A stretch of DNA of 64,000 nt from a virus. How positions within the stretch are numbered: position 1 is the first letter of the stretch; each line of letters opens with the position of its first letter. The notes below the pieces were generated by a model that was not told where the DNA came from, did not search any database, and saw only the letters and a program-made list of their open reading frames with translations. This document shows positions 8,801-18,698 of this stretch, piece after piece. The stretch spans positions 1 through 64,000 of IMG/VR virus record IMGVR_UViG_3300042346_000266; one strand, given 5' to 3'. The position numbers and the translations under genes were made by a program.

Positions 8801-11800
8801 TAGAGCCTCTTTGAGTGGTTATTTCAAAGTTTACATCACCTTCTAAATCTGGCAATATACCTTCAAACTTTGTATCTCCATAAGAGAATGTTCCAACCCC
8901 TCCAAATGTAATAGCATCATTAGTCCCCCCATTTAATTTTTTTACTAAATCTGCATTAGCACTTATTCTAACTTTAGCTTTTTCTTGTAAAGCCCTAGCC
9001 TTAGGGTCTTTAAATACTTCTATAGGTACTTTTATATTACCATTAGCGACTATCTCACCTCCATTTTCTAACAGGTAATCAGTGTATGCTTTAATATTAG
9101 GATCATTTTTTAAAGTTTCAGCTATAACATCATTTATACCAGTATCTTTATTAATTGTTGGGTTTGTAGTTACATTATTTATAACTACACCTTTTAGTCT
9201 TGAATCTTTATCTAATTTTAATTCAAAGTTATATGTATTCTTTTTATACTCTATCTTTAAATCAGTCAATTTAGATGTTGATGTCGATGCAACTTTACTA
9301 ACTAACTTAAATCTATTTATTTTACTAAGTACTTTTTCAACTGGATCTTCTAAAGCAGATATTATTTTATTTTTAAAATCAAACTCTTTATTTTCTAAGT
9401 CAATAACTTTTAAATATTTTCTTAATTGTTTTATAGACTTTTCTTGTAGCACATTTGTTACATATTCAGAATCTTCTTTTGACAAACCAGATACGAACTT
9501 CTTATAATCTTCATTATTTAAATCCCATTCATTTTTACTAAGAACAGTAAGAACTTCTCTAGCTACCTTTTTAGATTGCTTAACATTACCACGTTCAGCT
9601 TGTCTCGCTATTTCTGCAGATAAAGTTTCAAGTACCTCAACACCTTTTCTTTCTTGATTTGTTTTTAACGCATCAAATATAGGACCTTCATTTGCAAGGT
9701 CATCTAATACAATATCAAAAGCAGCTTCTTCAGCAATTACCTTTGCTAAAGACTCTTTCCTACCTCTAATAGGATTACCATCAGGGCCAATGATTTGATC
9801 AAGAAAATCTGCATCTGAAATGTTATTTGCTACATTCGGTAATCTTCTAACTAATTCATGCCCAGCTGTTCTTCCAGCGTTATCTGTACTAACAGATTCT
9901 CTGTCAATTTTTTTACCAACCCATTCAGGAAAATTTGTCCATTTACCATCTATACGTTTTTGAATAGCAATAGGCATACCGCCTTGGCCATCCTTACCCA
10001 TTAACCAAGTGGTAGTCATATTTTCAAGAATATACTTTTTGTTTTTCAATAACCAATTTTTTAATTGATCATCTTTTTTGCCACCCATTACCGTCTTAAC
10101 ATCAATGTCTGCTTGTTTACCAATCTCATCCCTAATTTCAGCTATTAATGGAGTTACAGTACGGTTTAATGTAATAGGAGCATCAATTCTAGACTTTAAA
10201 GTTCTAATTACAGTAATTATCTTGTTATTTATTGTTTCTAAGGTCTCTGGTTCAAAAACTTTTGATTCTAATGCGTTTTTATACTTTGGTTTTTCTACTG
10301 TTCTAGCAGTCATGTTTTGATCTGCAGTTTCTGTAGCCATTATACCAACCTCTTCTGTAACATCTTTACTAAATTCTTTTCCTAAAATCCTCCTAGACGT
10401 AGCTATTGCTCTAACTGGCAAGTATTTATTAATATAAGCAGCCAATGGAACTCCTGATTCAGGTTTATATTTAGTTATTAAGTCTAAGATACCACCAACG
10501 CCAGTTTCTATTTCATCTGTTAGTAATTCTCTATCAAAGTCTGGAGCATCTCTACGTTTATCTACAATACGGTTAGTTATAGGTCTAAATAATTTGATAA
10601 TTTCATCTGCTCCATTTCTACCTTTTTCATTATATATTTTTTGCACTTTATCAGATGATATAGATGCTTTTTCTTCTCTTATTATTTTTTTAAGTGCATT
10701 TTCCTCATCATCTTCTTGCTCCTCTTTTGTTTTTTCTTTTTTAACAACCTCTTCTTTTACAGGTGCTTTTTCAATTAGCTTTTCGGCGGTTTTTATTTTG
10801 CGTTCTATGTTAGCTTTTTTAGCAGTATATTCTGCCTCTTCCATATCGCCATAGCCTTCATCATATTCATCCTCAAGATCTTGCAATTCTTTAGTTAGAC
10901 TTTCGACCTGAGCTTTTGATGATTTTATATCTTGTTTTGTTGTTTCCTCTGTGATCTCACTAGCCGGTTTTTTATATATACCTTCTTTTGTTAATCTTTC
11001 AAATGCTTTATTACCTGTGCCTTTTTTAAATGTTTTATTATAGTCTTTAACAAAATTAAATACATCTTCTCCTGTTTCAAAACTAATATTTTTAAAACCA
11101 TATCGTTGTAATAATCTTCTTACTATATCACCTATTTTAGTAAAAAAAGTTTCATTGTATTTTATATCTCCATTATTTAAAGATTCAGATAATAATGGCA
11201 AAACCTCTTCTAGGTATTTTCCTTCCTCTTTTGCTAAATATTTTTCAGATACAGATATAACTTTATTATATTCATCTTCAGTTATAGCGCCATTATCTAA
11301 ATTATTTTTTGCATTTTTTATAGCTGTACTAGCCTTACTCTCGGCCTTCTCAAAATCTTTTTTATAACCTATATATCTTTTTTGGAATTCAGTTTTGCCC
11401 AAAACTTCAGTTCCCAGTGTTTTTTCAATATGGTTATATAGTTCTGTACCAATCTTTTTTTGTAACTCAGTATTATTTTTTACAGCGTTAAATATTACTT
11501 TATGTAAAAATTCATGTTGCCCAGTAGTAACTACTCCGGTCATTTCCGCTACTTCTTGATTTACTATTAATGCTTCCTTTCCATTTTTTAAAGGTATAAA
11601 TATACCGGCACTATCAGAGTAATCTTCAATATCTCTTTCAGTTAAACCTAATTTCTCTAAATCAGCATTTTCTTTTATATAATCATATACAGCTTTACTA
11701 TCTTTTAAATCAGGAATATCTGTTGTTTCAGTTATTCCAATTGCTTCTGCCATTTTTTTTGTAAGTTCAACGTCTGTTGAAATAGCTTCTCGCAAAGAAA

Positions 11801-14312
11801 TATCACGTAATTCACTTTTTATTTCTTCTAGTCTTTTTAATTCTGGAACAATTAGATCTTTATCTTTACTTTGTACCTCTTTTTCAATATTAGTTTTTTC
11901 TAGCATTAAATTTACAGCCTTTTCTTTGCTCTCTGCTGAAAATTTAGATGGTATTTTTAATCCAGAACTTCTTATAGTAGATAATGTTTCAATTTCTTTT
12001 TCTTTGTCTTCTAAAGTAATATCCCCAACTTTAAACCTTTCTTCTATATTATTTTTAGCGGCTTTAAAAAAGTTATCTATTTGTAGTCTGTTTGAAACCG
12101 TAGTATCACCTAAAAAACTAGGCCTTGCCATGTCGAGCATAGATGCAGCTTTTATAGCGGAAGCTCTCAATTCAATTCCTGTTTGAGTAGCAACAGTTCC
12201 TGCAAAAGGAAAAACAGCACCTACAATACCTCCGGCTTTTGCATCTATAGCCATCTCGTTAAAGTTTACATATTTTCTGGCGTCCTGATCAAGTTGTAGC
12301 CCCATACTAACTTGGTCAATACCCTTTTGTAAACCTTCTGTTAAATACTCTCCTAATGCTGACGAGGCTATATTTTTGCCAGAACCAAGTATTGATTTAC
12401 CAAAGTTTTTAATTTCACCTCTAAATAGAGAGCCTAATACTTTATTTGCATCGTTGCCAAGACCTAATGCTTTACCCGTGTTTTTTAATACATTTAATTG
12501 AGAAGCATACTCAAGCCCAACGGAAATAGCTGAAAAAGCGGCGGCCTCTGCTCTATTAGCATATTTACCATTTCCAATTGCTTCTGCAATCTCTTTTTCA
12601 GATGGAGCTTTACCTAAGTCTTCCGATAACCCTTTCACAATGGTATCATAGTATTGAGACCCATATGTTTGAGTAAACATATTAGCCGTGCCTAATCCTA
12701 TTAACAATGGATTACCAGTAACTGTTCCAGTTGCCGTAATTGCTAGATTCGGTGTTTGTTCAGCGACTAGTTGTAGTACATCATCTAATTGTATACCGTT
12801 TTTTAAATCTGCTTCATTAAATAAACCTGTATACTCTTTTGTCTTTTCTATAGATTTAACTCTATCCCTAATTAAAGAGCTTGTTTTATCTAAATATTTT
12901 TTTACTCTATTTTTAGCTTCGCCGTATGTTTTAGGTACATCTTGTTCTTTAGGATCATATACATTTAATTCTTTAAGTTTCCATTCAGCGCTAAAGGATT
13001 TATCGATAGGAGCATTGTCAGGCTTGTCCTTAATGGTAGAATAAATATTATTAAGGGTTGCAATACTATTTTGATTCGATGATGCTAATGATTCCTTTAC
13101 TCCTAATATTATATTTTGTGTGCCTTTTACCGCCCCTTCTTCTATAATAGCTCCTTTTTTAGCAATTGTACCTATCATTCCAGGAACACCGCCAACTTTT
13201 TCTAATTCACCGCCTAATTCCTTTTGAATATCTATAGTACCCAAAATTACATCTTTACTTCTGCTGTATTCTTTATCCAGAATACTTGTTGCCTCCTCTT
13301 GAATGTTTGAAAAATTTTTATTTAACTCTTTAAAGCCGGAAGAATTTATTAGAAAGTTTGTTACTGTTTTTTCAAAATAATTTTTTAATTCTATATTTGC
13401 TTTATCTACAGACTCCTGAGTATTTAATGAATATTTTTTCTTTATTTCTGCTATTTTGCTATTTATTAATGGCCTTGCTTTAGCTAATGCATAATCTTGT
13501 TCAAATTTAAAGGATGGATCCTTAGATACAATATTTTTAACATTAAGTTCAATTGCTTTATTTAAGTCACTTTTTGTTTTAAATTTTTTAGGATCTATAT
13601 CTTGCGTCACCATTTCTATAGCCTCTTGTTTTGGAGCATTATAAAAAGAATTAGTAGACTTATCGTATTTTTTCTCAATATAGCTTGGCTTTGCTACCAT
13701 TTTAGAAACAAATAGTGCTCTTTCCTCTAGCGGATAATCTTTAAGAAACTCAAATTTACCAGAAGCATTCATAGCGTTCTTTGAGTCTTGAGCAAAAGAT
13801 ATTTGCTGGTCTCTTATAGGTGTTTGATCATAATATGTTAATTTGCCTTCTTCTGCTTTTTCTTTGCTAGGAAATAAATCTTTTACATAGTCGACTAGAT
13901 CGTCAAACATTGTAGGTTCCTCATAGCTTTTTGGCACCTGATAGCCTCTGGCATCAAGTTTGTATTCTATTCTTTCTGGCTTCTTTTTTGCTTTTGGTTC
14001 TTTTACTTCTGTAACCGCTTGCAGATTACCTAGAAAAGAACTTTTAATCTTATCTTCACCAAAAATATTATCTTGAGATACCGATGAAGGTTTTACCGAT
14101 TTGGATGCCGTACTTTTTGGTTTCCCTGCTGTTACAGCACCCTTTTTTACAGCAGGCCTCGGCTTTCCCGGCGGTTCAATAGTAGTTTCATCTTCTATTC
14201 TTTTAATACCAAATTTATTAATATATGTGTCAATATCGAGCCCTTTTTCTTGAGCTTTAGACAATACTTCTTCTTCTGAAAAATCAACTCCGTTATAATT
14301 GTATATAGGCAT
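5847..14312 (-). CDS. Giant internal virion / ejection protein (large polyvalent protein)
   Basis: 2,821 residues, the last late gene. The N-terminus (MPIYNYNGVDFSEEEVLSKA) is followed by a Lys/Pro/Ser linker and long helical regions. Glycine-rich hydrophobic stretches near residues 530-560 and 690-715 could insert in membranes. A zinc-peptidase motif HEFLH lies at residues 933-937. A segment at about 1,277-1,311 (KYKPESGVPLAAYINKYLPV) resembles sigma-70 region 2. A hydrophobic helix lies near 2,541-2,577, and the last 50 residues are very basic. In short-tailed phages such giant proteins are carried in the head and ejected with DNA. Its place next to two other internal-protein-like genes supports this. 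Enzymatic activity is inference. Confidence 0.8.
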   Translation of the reverse strand: MPIYNYNGVDFSEEEVLSKAQEKGLDIDTYINKFGIKRIEDETTIEPPGKPRPAVKKGAVTAGKPKSTASKSVKPSSVSQDNIFGEDKIKSSFLGNLQAVTEVKEPKAKKKPERIEYKLDARGYQVPKSYEEPTMFDDLVDYVKDLFPSKEKAEEGKLTYYDQTPIRDQQISFAQDSKNAMNASGKFEFLKDYPLEERALFVSKMVAKPSYIEKKYDKSTNSFYNAPKQEAIEMVTQDIDPKKFKTKSDLNKAIELNVKNIVSKDPSFKFEQDYALAKARPLINSKIAEIKKKYSLNTQESVDKANIELKNYFEKTVTNFLINSSGFKELNKNFSNIQEEATSILDKEYSRSKDVILGTIDIQKELGGELEKVGGVPGMIGTIAKKGAIIEEGAVKGTQNIILGVKESLASSNQNSIATLNNIYSTIKDKPDNAPIDKSFSAEWKLKELNVYDPKEQDVPKTYGEAKNRVKKYLDKTSSLIRDRVKSIEKTKEYTGLFNEADLKNGIQLDDVLQLVAEQTPNLAITATGTVTGNPLLIGLGTANMFTQTYGSQYYDTIVKGLSEDLGKAPSEKEIAEAIGNGKYANRAEAAAFSAISVGLEYASQLNVLKNTGKALGLGNDANKVLGSLFRGEIKNFGKSILGSGKNIASSALGEYLTEGLQKGIDQVSMGLQLDQDARKYVNFNEMAIDAKAGGIVGAVFPFAGTVATQTGIELRASAIKAASMLDMARPSFLGDTTVSNRLQIDNFFKAAKNNIEERFKVGDITLEDKEKEIETLSTIRSSGLKIPSKFSAESKEKAVNLMLEKTNIEKEVQSKDKDLIVPELKRLEEIKSELRDISLREAISTDVELTKKMAEAIGITETTDIPDLKDSKAVYDYIKENADLEKLGLTERDIEDYSDSAGIFIPLKNGKEALIVNQEVAEMTGVVTTGQHEFLHKVIFNAVKNNTELQKKIGTELYNHIEKTLGTEVLGKTEFQKRYIGYKKDFEKAESKASTAIKNAKNNLDNGAITEDEYNKVISVSEKYLAKEEGKYLEEVLPLLSESLNNGDIKYNETFFTKIGDIVRRLLQRYGFKNISFETGEDVFNFVKDYNKTFKKGTGNKAFERLTKEGIYKKPASEITEETTKQDIKSSKAQVESLTKELQDLEDEYDEGYGDMEEAEYTAKKANIERKIKTAEKLIEKAPVKEEVVKKEKTKEEQEDDEENALKKIIREEKASISSDKVQKIYNEKGRNGADEIIKLFRPITNRIVDKRRDAPDFDRELLTDEIETGVGGILDLITKYKPESGVPLAAYINKYLPVRAIATSRRILGKEFSKDVTEEVGIMATETADQNMTARTVEKPKYKNALESKVFEPETLETINNKIITVIRTLKSRIDAPITLNRTVTPLIAEIRDEIGKQADIDVKTVMGGKKDDQLKNWLLKNKKYILENMTTTWLMGKDGQGGMPIAIQKRIDGKWTNFPEWVGKKIDRESVSTDNAGRTAGHELVRRLPNVANNISDADFLDQIIGPDGNPIRGRKESLAKVIAEEAAFDIVLDDLANEGPIFDALKTNQERKGVEVLETLSAEIARQAERGNVKQSKKVAREVLTVLSKNEWDLNNEDYKKFVSGLSKEDSEYVTNVLQEKSIKQLRKYLKVIDLENKEFDFKNKIISALEDPVEKVLSKINRFKLVSKVASTSTSKLTDLKIEYKKNTYNFELKLDKDSRLKGVVINNVTTNPTINKDTGINDVIAETLKNDPNIKAYTDYLLENGGEIVANGNIKVPIEVFKDPKARALQEKAKVRISANADLVKKLNGGTNDAITFGGVGTFSYGDTKFEGILPDLEGDVNFEITTQRGSMDKDKNVNVYFIGFPKMASNWDQKSPVDIHDKPKKLLTIIRKASLLKRNRISARAVKAVLNAARPSYVAKPKKISVIDIDERLAKIKKKVSYKDKEGKVKKLTIPEFLKQQMQLELDGIIFDYTDVKAEVAKNKDILDGFDNTDPESSFGVTIEPTESGNAIQVLLQNVGVNIPANNINTLDDNTDQAKADWVTSKFSEGFNDFNIAGDKFKNSKGVKTILEDFDVKGEKQQKKLAFFNSLDGQFNKIISQNTGIGPMITYSDIVAKRRGASKGIFDVYVPPSAADFELLLYKFLGKGKRGEEQYKFFREALLDPYSNGTDLLDAARQSIKNDYKALLKEYPFVKGELEKLIPNSEFTYDQAIRVAIWDANGVEIPGLTKKDQRMLSNFVNNDPDLTAFKNGLLITGKQGKDWIKPEANWDSSTIISDLHGLTEGNGRKKFLEEFIANYEEIFGKWEQGRLVGPNMNKVEALYGTDTREAIEDVLYRMTTGKNRSHGKDKGTNAWSNWVNNSTGNIMFLNIRSASLQLLGAVNFLNLRDNNPVAAGKAFANQKQYWEDFATIWNSDKMKERRGGLKEDVAASEIANAAAGSKNKASAVISWLLKKGYAPTQLADSFAIASGGAPFYRNRINSYLKEGLTKEEAEDKAWTDFTKVSDETQQSGDPRDISQQQASPAGRLLLTFQNTAMQQSRIVKKSFLDLKNGRGNAKTHVSKIIYYLAIQNIMFSALQQGLFAVIFGDDEEEEKYKEKDKKSKPKTTEDRAIDVANGVLDSILRGTGYYGAIVATLKNMAVKYLDEKAKDYKADYAKVVLEGLNISPPIGSKARKVYSALQQTKFEKDLIEKRGWDVMQDGRVHLGPMYSVTGKLIEAGIGAPADRLVNKIENVSQAMNSQHDAWQRVALLLGWNSISLGIEEPAGDIKIREEAKAFRKEAGKIKAKETRQRTKDSIRALPLKERIAIKRAAALKRREDAKKRREEKKKRKMG

Positions 14313-14330
14313 AGTTAATATAGTTTTTTA

Positions 14331-15860
14331 TTAAGGCAATTCAACTTTTTTATTAGATTTCTTTTTAGGTTTTACAGGTAAAAATGGTTTGTTACGTTTT
14401 CTATCATATACACCAATACTAGCTGCTAATCCGTCTATACCTTGTCTAACTTGATCCGCACTTAAAGGGATTTGCATGTAGTCTCCAACAGATTTATCAT
14501 ATTGCCATAGTGTAGGTTTTCCGTTTTTAACTCTTAATTGTCTTTCTTGGGTTCCAAATAATGTCCCTTGCCCTCTAGCCATTACCCTATTTACGGCTTC
14601 AACAGCATAGTTATAATTCTTTTGAGCCTCAGAAACTTTACCGCTGCCGCCGCGACCTCTGCCAGCAACAGTCAATTTAGGTTCTTTTTTAGGAGTGACA
14701 ATAGCATCTCTATTTTCCCAATAAACTGTTACCTCATTGCCATTTTCATCTTTTTCTTTTGTTCTAGTTAAATTAGCAGTTACAGTTTCTAAAGTATTTT
14801 CTGTTAGCATATTTCTCAATGCTCTTTGTTGCGATTCCGGTGTTAATGGAGCTATATATTTATCAAAATATCCTCTATCTTTACCAAGTGTTACATCTAC
14901 AAAAGCTCTTAATTCAGGAGTCTTACTACCGTTTATCCAACCCGTAGCTTCAATATCTGATTTTTCATTAATAGCAGTGGTTATTGCGGACATGTTCAAT
15001 CTACGAACACCAACCATTTCCATTTGCCTACCCTCGCTAGGAACATTTATTGTTTCTGGTATTGATGATAAATAACCGGGTCTTATATTATCTTTGTCAA
15101 AAAATGTTTCTTTAGCTTGCTTTATATTCTCATTTCTATCTGGAACTTTAATAAGGAAAGAATTATTAGACAATTTGTCCGATGTTAAATACTCATTTGA
15201 ATTAAATGTATATTCATTATAATCCGTTTCACCTTTTTTCTTCCATTTAGCCGTTACATTAAATCCACCATCACCATCATCTGTTATATTATAGCTAGAA
15301 TCCTCATAGTCTTGCGTTCTTCCGCTAAGAACATTCATCGCTCCCATTTTCTTATCAACTGTATCACCTACTCCATTTATTACATATCCGCCTGGTTGAC
15401 CGTATGTTCCAGCTGAATCTCCGTACACAGCGATCTCTCCACCTAATGTTTTTACACTTTCAGCAGTACCATCTATATATTTATTAGCTAATGATATTTT
15501 GCTAAATAGTTCATCACGCTTTGATTTATTTGTTTCTGATAGTAAAGCTACTTGAGCATCTGCTGCATCTTTAATTCTTTCGCTAACAATATTATAGATT
15601 TCTTTATCCGGAGTAACACCTAATTTGTCTTGTTTTGCAGACCAATCATCTTTTTTGTCATTCCAAAGCAATTCTATTTTATTTCTTTCGTCACGTTCTC
15701 TTTTTAAAGCAGCTTCTCTTTCTTTTTTTATTTTATCTACATTAGCAGCATATGTTTGTATACCCCCGGCTATAGACGCAGCGGCCCTTTCAATACCAGC
15801 AGCAATTAATTCGCCACTTTTAGCTCTTTCAATTATAGGTGGATTTTCGTAATATCCCAT
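14331..15860 (-). CDS. Internal virion protein (ejection protein)
   Basis: 509 residues beginning MGYYENPPIIERAKSGELIA, with a long charged helical region (KIKKEREAALKRERDERNK) at residues 43-70 and a mixed beta middle region, ending in a basic Lys-rich tail. No enzyme motif seen. By position, between the small Ala/Gln-rich internal protein and the giant protein, and by coiled-coil character, it is probably the second of three ejection proteins, as in T7-like internal cores. Confidence 0.7.
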   Translation of the reverse strand: MGYYENPPIIERAKSGELIAAGIERAAASIAGGIQTYAANVDKIKKEREAALKRERDERNKIELLWNDKKDDWSAKQDKLGVTPDKEIYNIVSERIKDAADAQVALLSETNKSKRDELFSKISLANKYIDGTAESVKTLGGEIAVYGDSAGTYGQPGGYVINGVGDTVDKKMGAMNVLSGRTQDYEDSSYNITDDGDGGFNVTAKWKKKGETDYNEYTFNSNEYLTSDKLSNNSFLIKVPDRNENIKQAKETFFDKDNIRPGYLSSIPETINVPSEGRQMEMVGVRRLNMSAITTAINEKSDIEATGWINGSKTPELRAFVDVTLGKDRGYFDKYIAPLTPESQQRALRNMLTENTLETVTANLTRTKEKDENGNEVTVYWENRDAIVTPKKEPKLTVAGRGRGGSGKVSEAQKNYNYAVEAVNRVMARGQGTLFGTQERQLRVKNGKPTLWQYDKSVGDYMQIPLSADQVRQGIDGLAASIGVYDRKRNKPFLPVKPKKKSNKKVELP

Positions 15861-15888
15861 TATATTTTTGTTTTAATATTGATTTATT

Positions 15889-16656
15889 TTATCCAGCTGC
15901 ACCAGCAATACCTGTACCGCTTCCAGAACCCATTGATCCGATCGCTGCTCCTGCTAAACTACCAACAGCCCCAATAGCCGATCCATATAAAGCACTTTGT
16001 GATTGTAATGCAGATTGTCTATTCTGTTGCGCTTGGGCCTGCAGACCAGCTAATCTATTTAACTTAGCTATATCTCTATTTTCTTGTTCCCCATACTGGA
16101 ACTTAATACCTTCAGCTTCTGCAGCTTGTAATCTTTGAGCCTCACTCATCTGAATATTTTGTAATCTTTGAGCTTCAGCCATCTTCATTTGTTCCATTTG
16201 CTGAATACCTTGAGCTCTTAATTTTTCATTAGCAGCCTCTTGTTGTTCTATGCTAGCTGATACGCCTTTCTTACTTTGTAAAGCCGCTTGAGCTAAAGCA
16301 GTAGCTCCTCCAGCGCTTGCCCCTGTAGATCTCAAAGTGTCCAATGTGTTTGCTAATGCCATGTCAGCCTCCTCAGCTTGCATTTTAGCAGCCTGTACAG
16401 ATACACCAAGATTAGCGAATGGATTACTTACCATTCCACTTAAATCTTTAGCCATACCGCTTATGTCCTTTAAATTTGCGTAAGGGTTTGGTATTGCCTG
16501 CCTATTTTTTTCTAATGCTGCTATTTCAGCTGCCTTCCTATCTGCTTCATTTTTATAACCTTTAGCATTTTGTTTTTCTTGGTGAGCCCCTATTAATGAT
16601 CCTCCTACGGATAATAATGCCGCTCCCCCTGCTATCGCTGCTGTTACTGCACCCAT
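15889..16656 (-). CDS. Internal virion protein, Ala/Gln-rich
   Basis: 255 residues. A hydrophobic glycine/alanine N-terminus (AAIAGGAALLSVGGSLIGA) and a similar glycine-rich hydrophobic C-terminus flank a long Gln/Ala/Glu coiled-coil core, the layout of the T7 gp14-type internal protein that enters the outer membrane on ejection. It lies directly upstream (in transcription) of the other two internal proteins. Confidence 0.72.
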   Translation of the reverse strand: MGAVTAAIAGGAALLSVGGSLIGAHQEKQNAKGYKNEADRKAAEIAALEKNRQAIPNPYANLKDISGMAKDLSGMVSNPFANLGVSVQAAKMQAEEADMALANTLDTLRSTGASAGGATALAQAALQSKKGVSASIEQQEAANEKLRAQGIQQMEQMKMAEAQRLQNIQMSEAQRLQAAEAEGIKFQYGEQENRDIAKLNRLAGLQAQAQQNRQSALQSQSALYGSAIGAVGSLAGAAIGSMGSGSGTGIAGAAG

Positions 16657-16657
16657 A

Positions 16658-17065
16658 TTATATTATTTTTTTTGATATTTCATATGATGGATTTTTGTCT
16701 ATTGTATATCCTAATCCATTATGTATATCTATTAAACTTTTATTCCTTGTTATACTTATTATTGTATTACACCCTTCGCTCTTAGCTACAGCCTCTAACC
16801 CATCTATTAACAACGCTAAAGAATCTTTTCTATCGTATTCTCTATAATTTGGGTTAGAAACAATCCAATCTAACCATGCCGCTTTAGAATTTGTTAAATA
16901 TAAAAACCCAGCAGCAATAAGAGTGTCACCTTTATAAACCATTAATCCGCCGGTACCATCCATTGGCAATACGTCTTTACTTAATTCAGGCCATCTCCAC
17001 CATTTCCACCAAGATAATAGAATATCCCAGTCAGACTCTTTTAATGCTCTTAAACTTAATTCCAT
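16658..17065 (-). CDS. GNAT-like N-acetyltransferase
   Basis: 135 residues with the GNAT order: an N-terminal strand/helix (RALKESDWDILLSWW), a central pair of strands (GGLMVYKGDTLIAAGFLYL), DWIVSNPNYRE, and a final helix with GLGYTIDKNPSY. The acetyl-CoA loop is not a canonical Q/RxxGxG/A. It stands between tail and internal virion genes, a site where several phages keep a small acetyltransferase. Substrate unknown. Confidence 0.65.
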   Translation of the reverse strand: MELSLRALKESDWDILLSWWKWWRWPELSKDVLPMDGTGGLMVYKGDTLIAAGFLYLTNSKAAWLDWIVSNPNYREYDRKDSLALLIDGLEAVAKSEGCNTIISITRNKSLIDIHNGLGYTIDKNPSYEISKKII

Positions 17066-17076
17066 TTAATTTAATT

Positions 17077-18669
17077 TTAATAATAAGAATGCGCGTAATT
17101 TATTGATACCGCAAATAATTCTGCCGGATTTGTTTGTGATCTAGAATTGGCATTTGAATAAGGATCTGGGAATTCTAACGTAGCTGTAATATAGTATCCT
17201 TTTATTCCAGATATTGAATTACCAAAAACTACTTCGCCTTGCCCTGACGATGTGTCATTTATTATGGTTCCATAATATTTATTTTCTTTGTTTTTAAATG
17301 ATGTAGCAAACAATTGATTTTGCAAATCACTCAAATTGGTTGGTAATACAAAAGAACTTATACTCAATGCTTTATCAGAATTAGTATAAAGATTAGTTAA
17401 AGCCCAACCAGGACTTCCCTCATAGTTTATAGTATTAAAACTTTTAGACTCAGAAACATTTGGATTTAAAACTAAAGTTACTTTTGAACTATATTGCACG
17501 CCATAAAAATTACAATATCCTACTTGAGTAGTAGGGGCATAATGTTGCCATATATTACCATTTTTAAATGTAAAATATTTTTCTCTTAAACTTCCCCCGA
17601 ACTCAGGTTTAAAAGAATAAAGACTGGTCCAGCCATTTATATCTTCATCAAAAGATATTGTTTGGAATTGGTCGGAATCATTTCTACCTCCGGTATTTAA
17701 AGGTGGTTGCATTGACACAACATATAACTTGTTGTGCATATCCCATGACCCTATAACTTTACCGTCTTGACCAACATTTGATAATTTATCTCTAAAATAG
17801 TCAATCATACCATTTGCTGATATTTCAGTAATACCATCTTGAGATAGTCTTAATACAGCGTTCTGATTTCTATCTGTAAAGTATTTTCGATAACCAAAGA
17901 CAGCAAAACTTTCAGGGTTAGTACTTATACCGTAGTTACCAGCGTAAGATTGTATCTGACCTATTACTTGCGTTCCAGACGTAGTCATTGGTTGACCTTC
18001 TGCTGAGTATATCGCGTCTTTATCTATCAATGCTCTACTAACCTTTCTTTCTTGAAATATGATAAGGTTAGTATCTTCTGCATATAGTTTTTGTATAGAT
18101 CCTTGAGAAGGTTCAACGCTTCTAACTATGTCTTCACCTATTGAAAACTGATTGGTATTATTCACGCCAGTTCTAGAATTAAATATTCCAGAGTATATCA
18201 TAGAATTACTTCTATATTGCTGGCTATTTATATCTTCGACTATGTAAGCTTTAACACCAAAGTCAACCGATGTGTTATTGTAACCCCCGCGTATTCTAGC
18301 TTCTTCAATATACCAGTCACTTTCAGGCGTAGAATTATAAGTCTCAGGTACATATGAAAAATCTTTTATTGCACCAAATTTTATTATTGTGCCTTCTGGT
18401 ATTTCCTCTGTTATTTCATTCGACACTATTATATTAGGGGAACCACTGTTGCCAATAAATATAGTATTAGTAAAAATATTACTGCCTATGCTATAACTTA
18501 TTTCTTGCCCAACACCTACATTCAATAAATCTTGTGCAAAAATTATAAGCGTATCCCCAGCCTCTACCAAAGTAGATGTTTTACTTTCAGACGGTAATAC
18601 ATCTACAACAGTGTCTAATTTTTTTAACCAGAATGTATTAAAATATTTTAATTCTATAGTTGCTGCCAT
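17077..18669 (-). CDS. Tail structural protein (tail nozzle/stabilisation type)
   Basis: 530 residues, beta-rich, low in Cys. A repeated fold pattern in the second half (EDTNLIIFQERKVSRALID, YGISTNPESFAVFGYRKYF, WDMHNKLYVVSM) is typical of the beta-propeller-like lower tail proteins of short-tailed phages. It follows the 2,047-residue tail protein, whose end seems to belong to the same structural module. Exact identity cannot be assigned from sequence alone. Confidence 0.6.
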   Translation of the reverse strand: MAATIELKYFNTFWLKKLDTVVDVLPSESKTSTLVEAGDTLIIFAQDLLNVGVGQEISYSIGSNIFTNTIFIGNSGSPNIIVSNEITEEIPEGTIIKFGAIKDFSYVPETYNSTPESDWYIEEARIRGGYNNTSVDFGVKAYIVEDINSQQYRSNSMIYSGIFNSRTGVNNTNQFSIGEDIVRSVEPSQGSIQKLYAEDTNLIIFQERKVSRALIDKDAIYSAEGQPMTTSGTQVIGQIQSYAGNYGISTNPESFAVFGYRKYFTDRNQNAVLRLSQDGITEISANGMIDYFRDKLSNVGQDGKVIGSWDMHNKLYVVSMQPPLNTGGRNDSDQFQTISFDEDINGWTSLYSFKPEFGGSLREKYFTFKNGNIWQHYAPTTQVGYCNFYGVQYSSKVTLVLNPNVSESKSFNTINYEGSPGWALTNLYTNSDKALSISSFVLPTNLSDLQNQLFATSFKNKENKYYGTIINDTSSGQGEVVFGNSISGIKGYYITATLEFPDPYSNANSRSQTNPAELFAVSINYAHSYY

Positions 18670-18698
18670 ATTTAATAATTACTCATTTATTTTGGTTT

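Noticed and set aside
5847-14312. Many plus-strand ORFs of 60-140 codons inside the giant minus-strand gene
   Set aside because: They are antisense shadows: hydrophobic, Ser/Phe/Leu-rich composition, no coupling to neighbours, no promoter motif, and they lie inside a gene with clear protein features.
5847-14312. Virion RNA polymerase in the giant protein
   Set aside because: No DxDxD-type catalytic motif or other RNA polymerase signature was seen; the sigma-like segment is a different thing.
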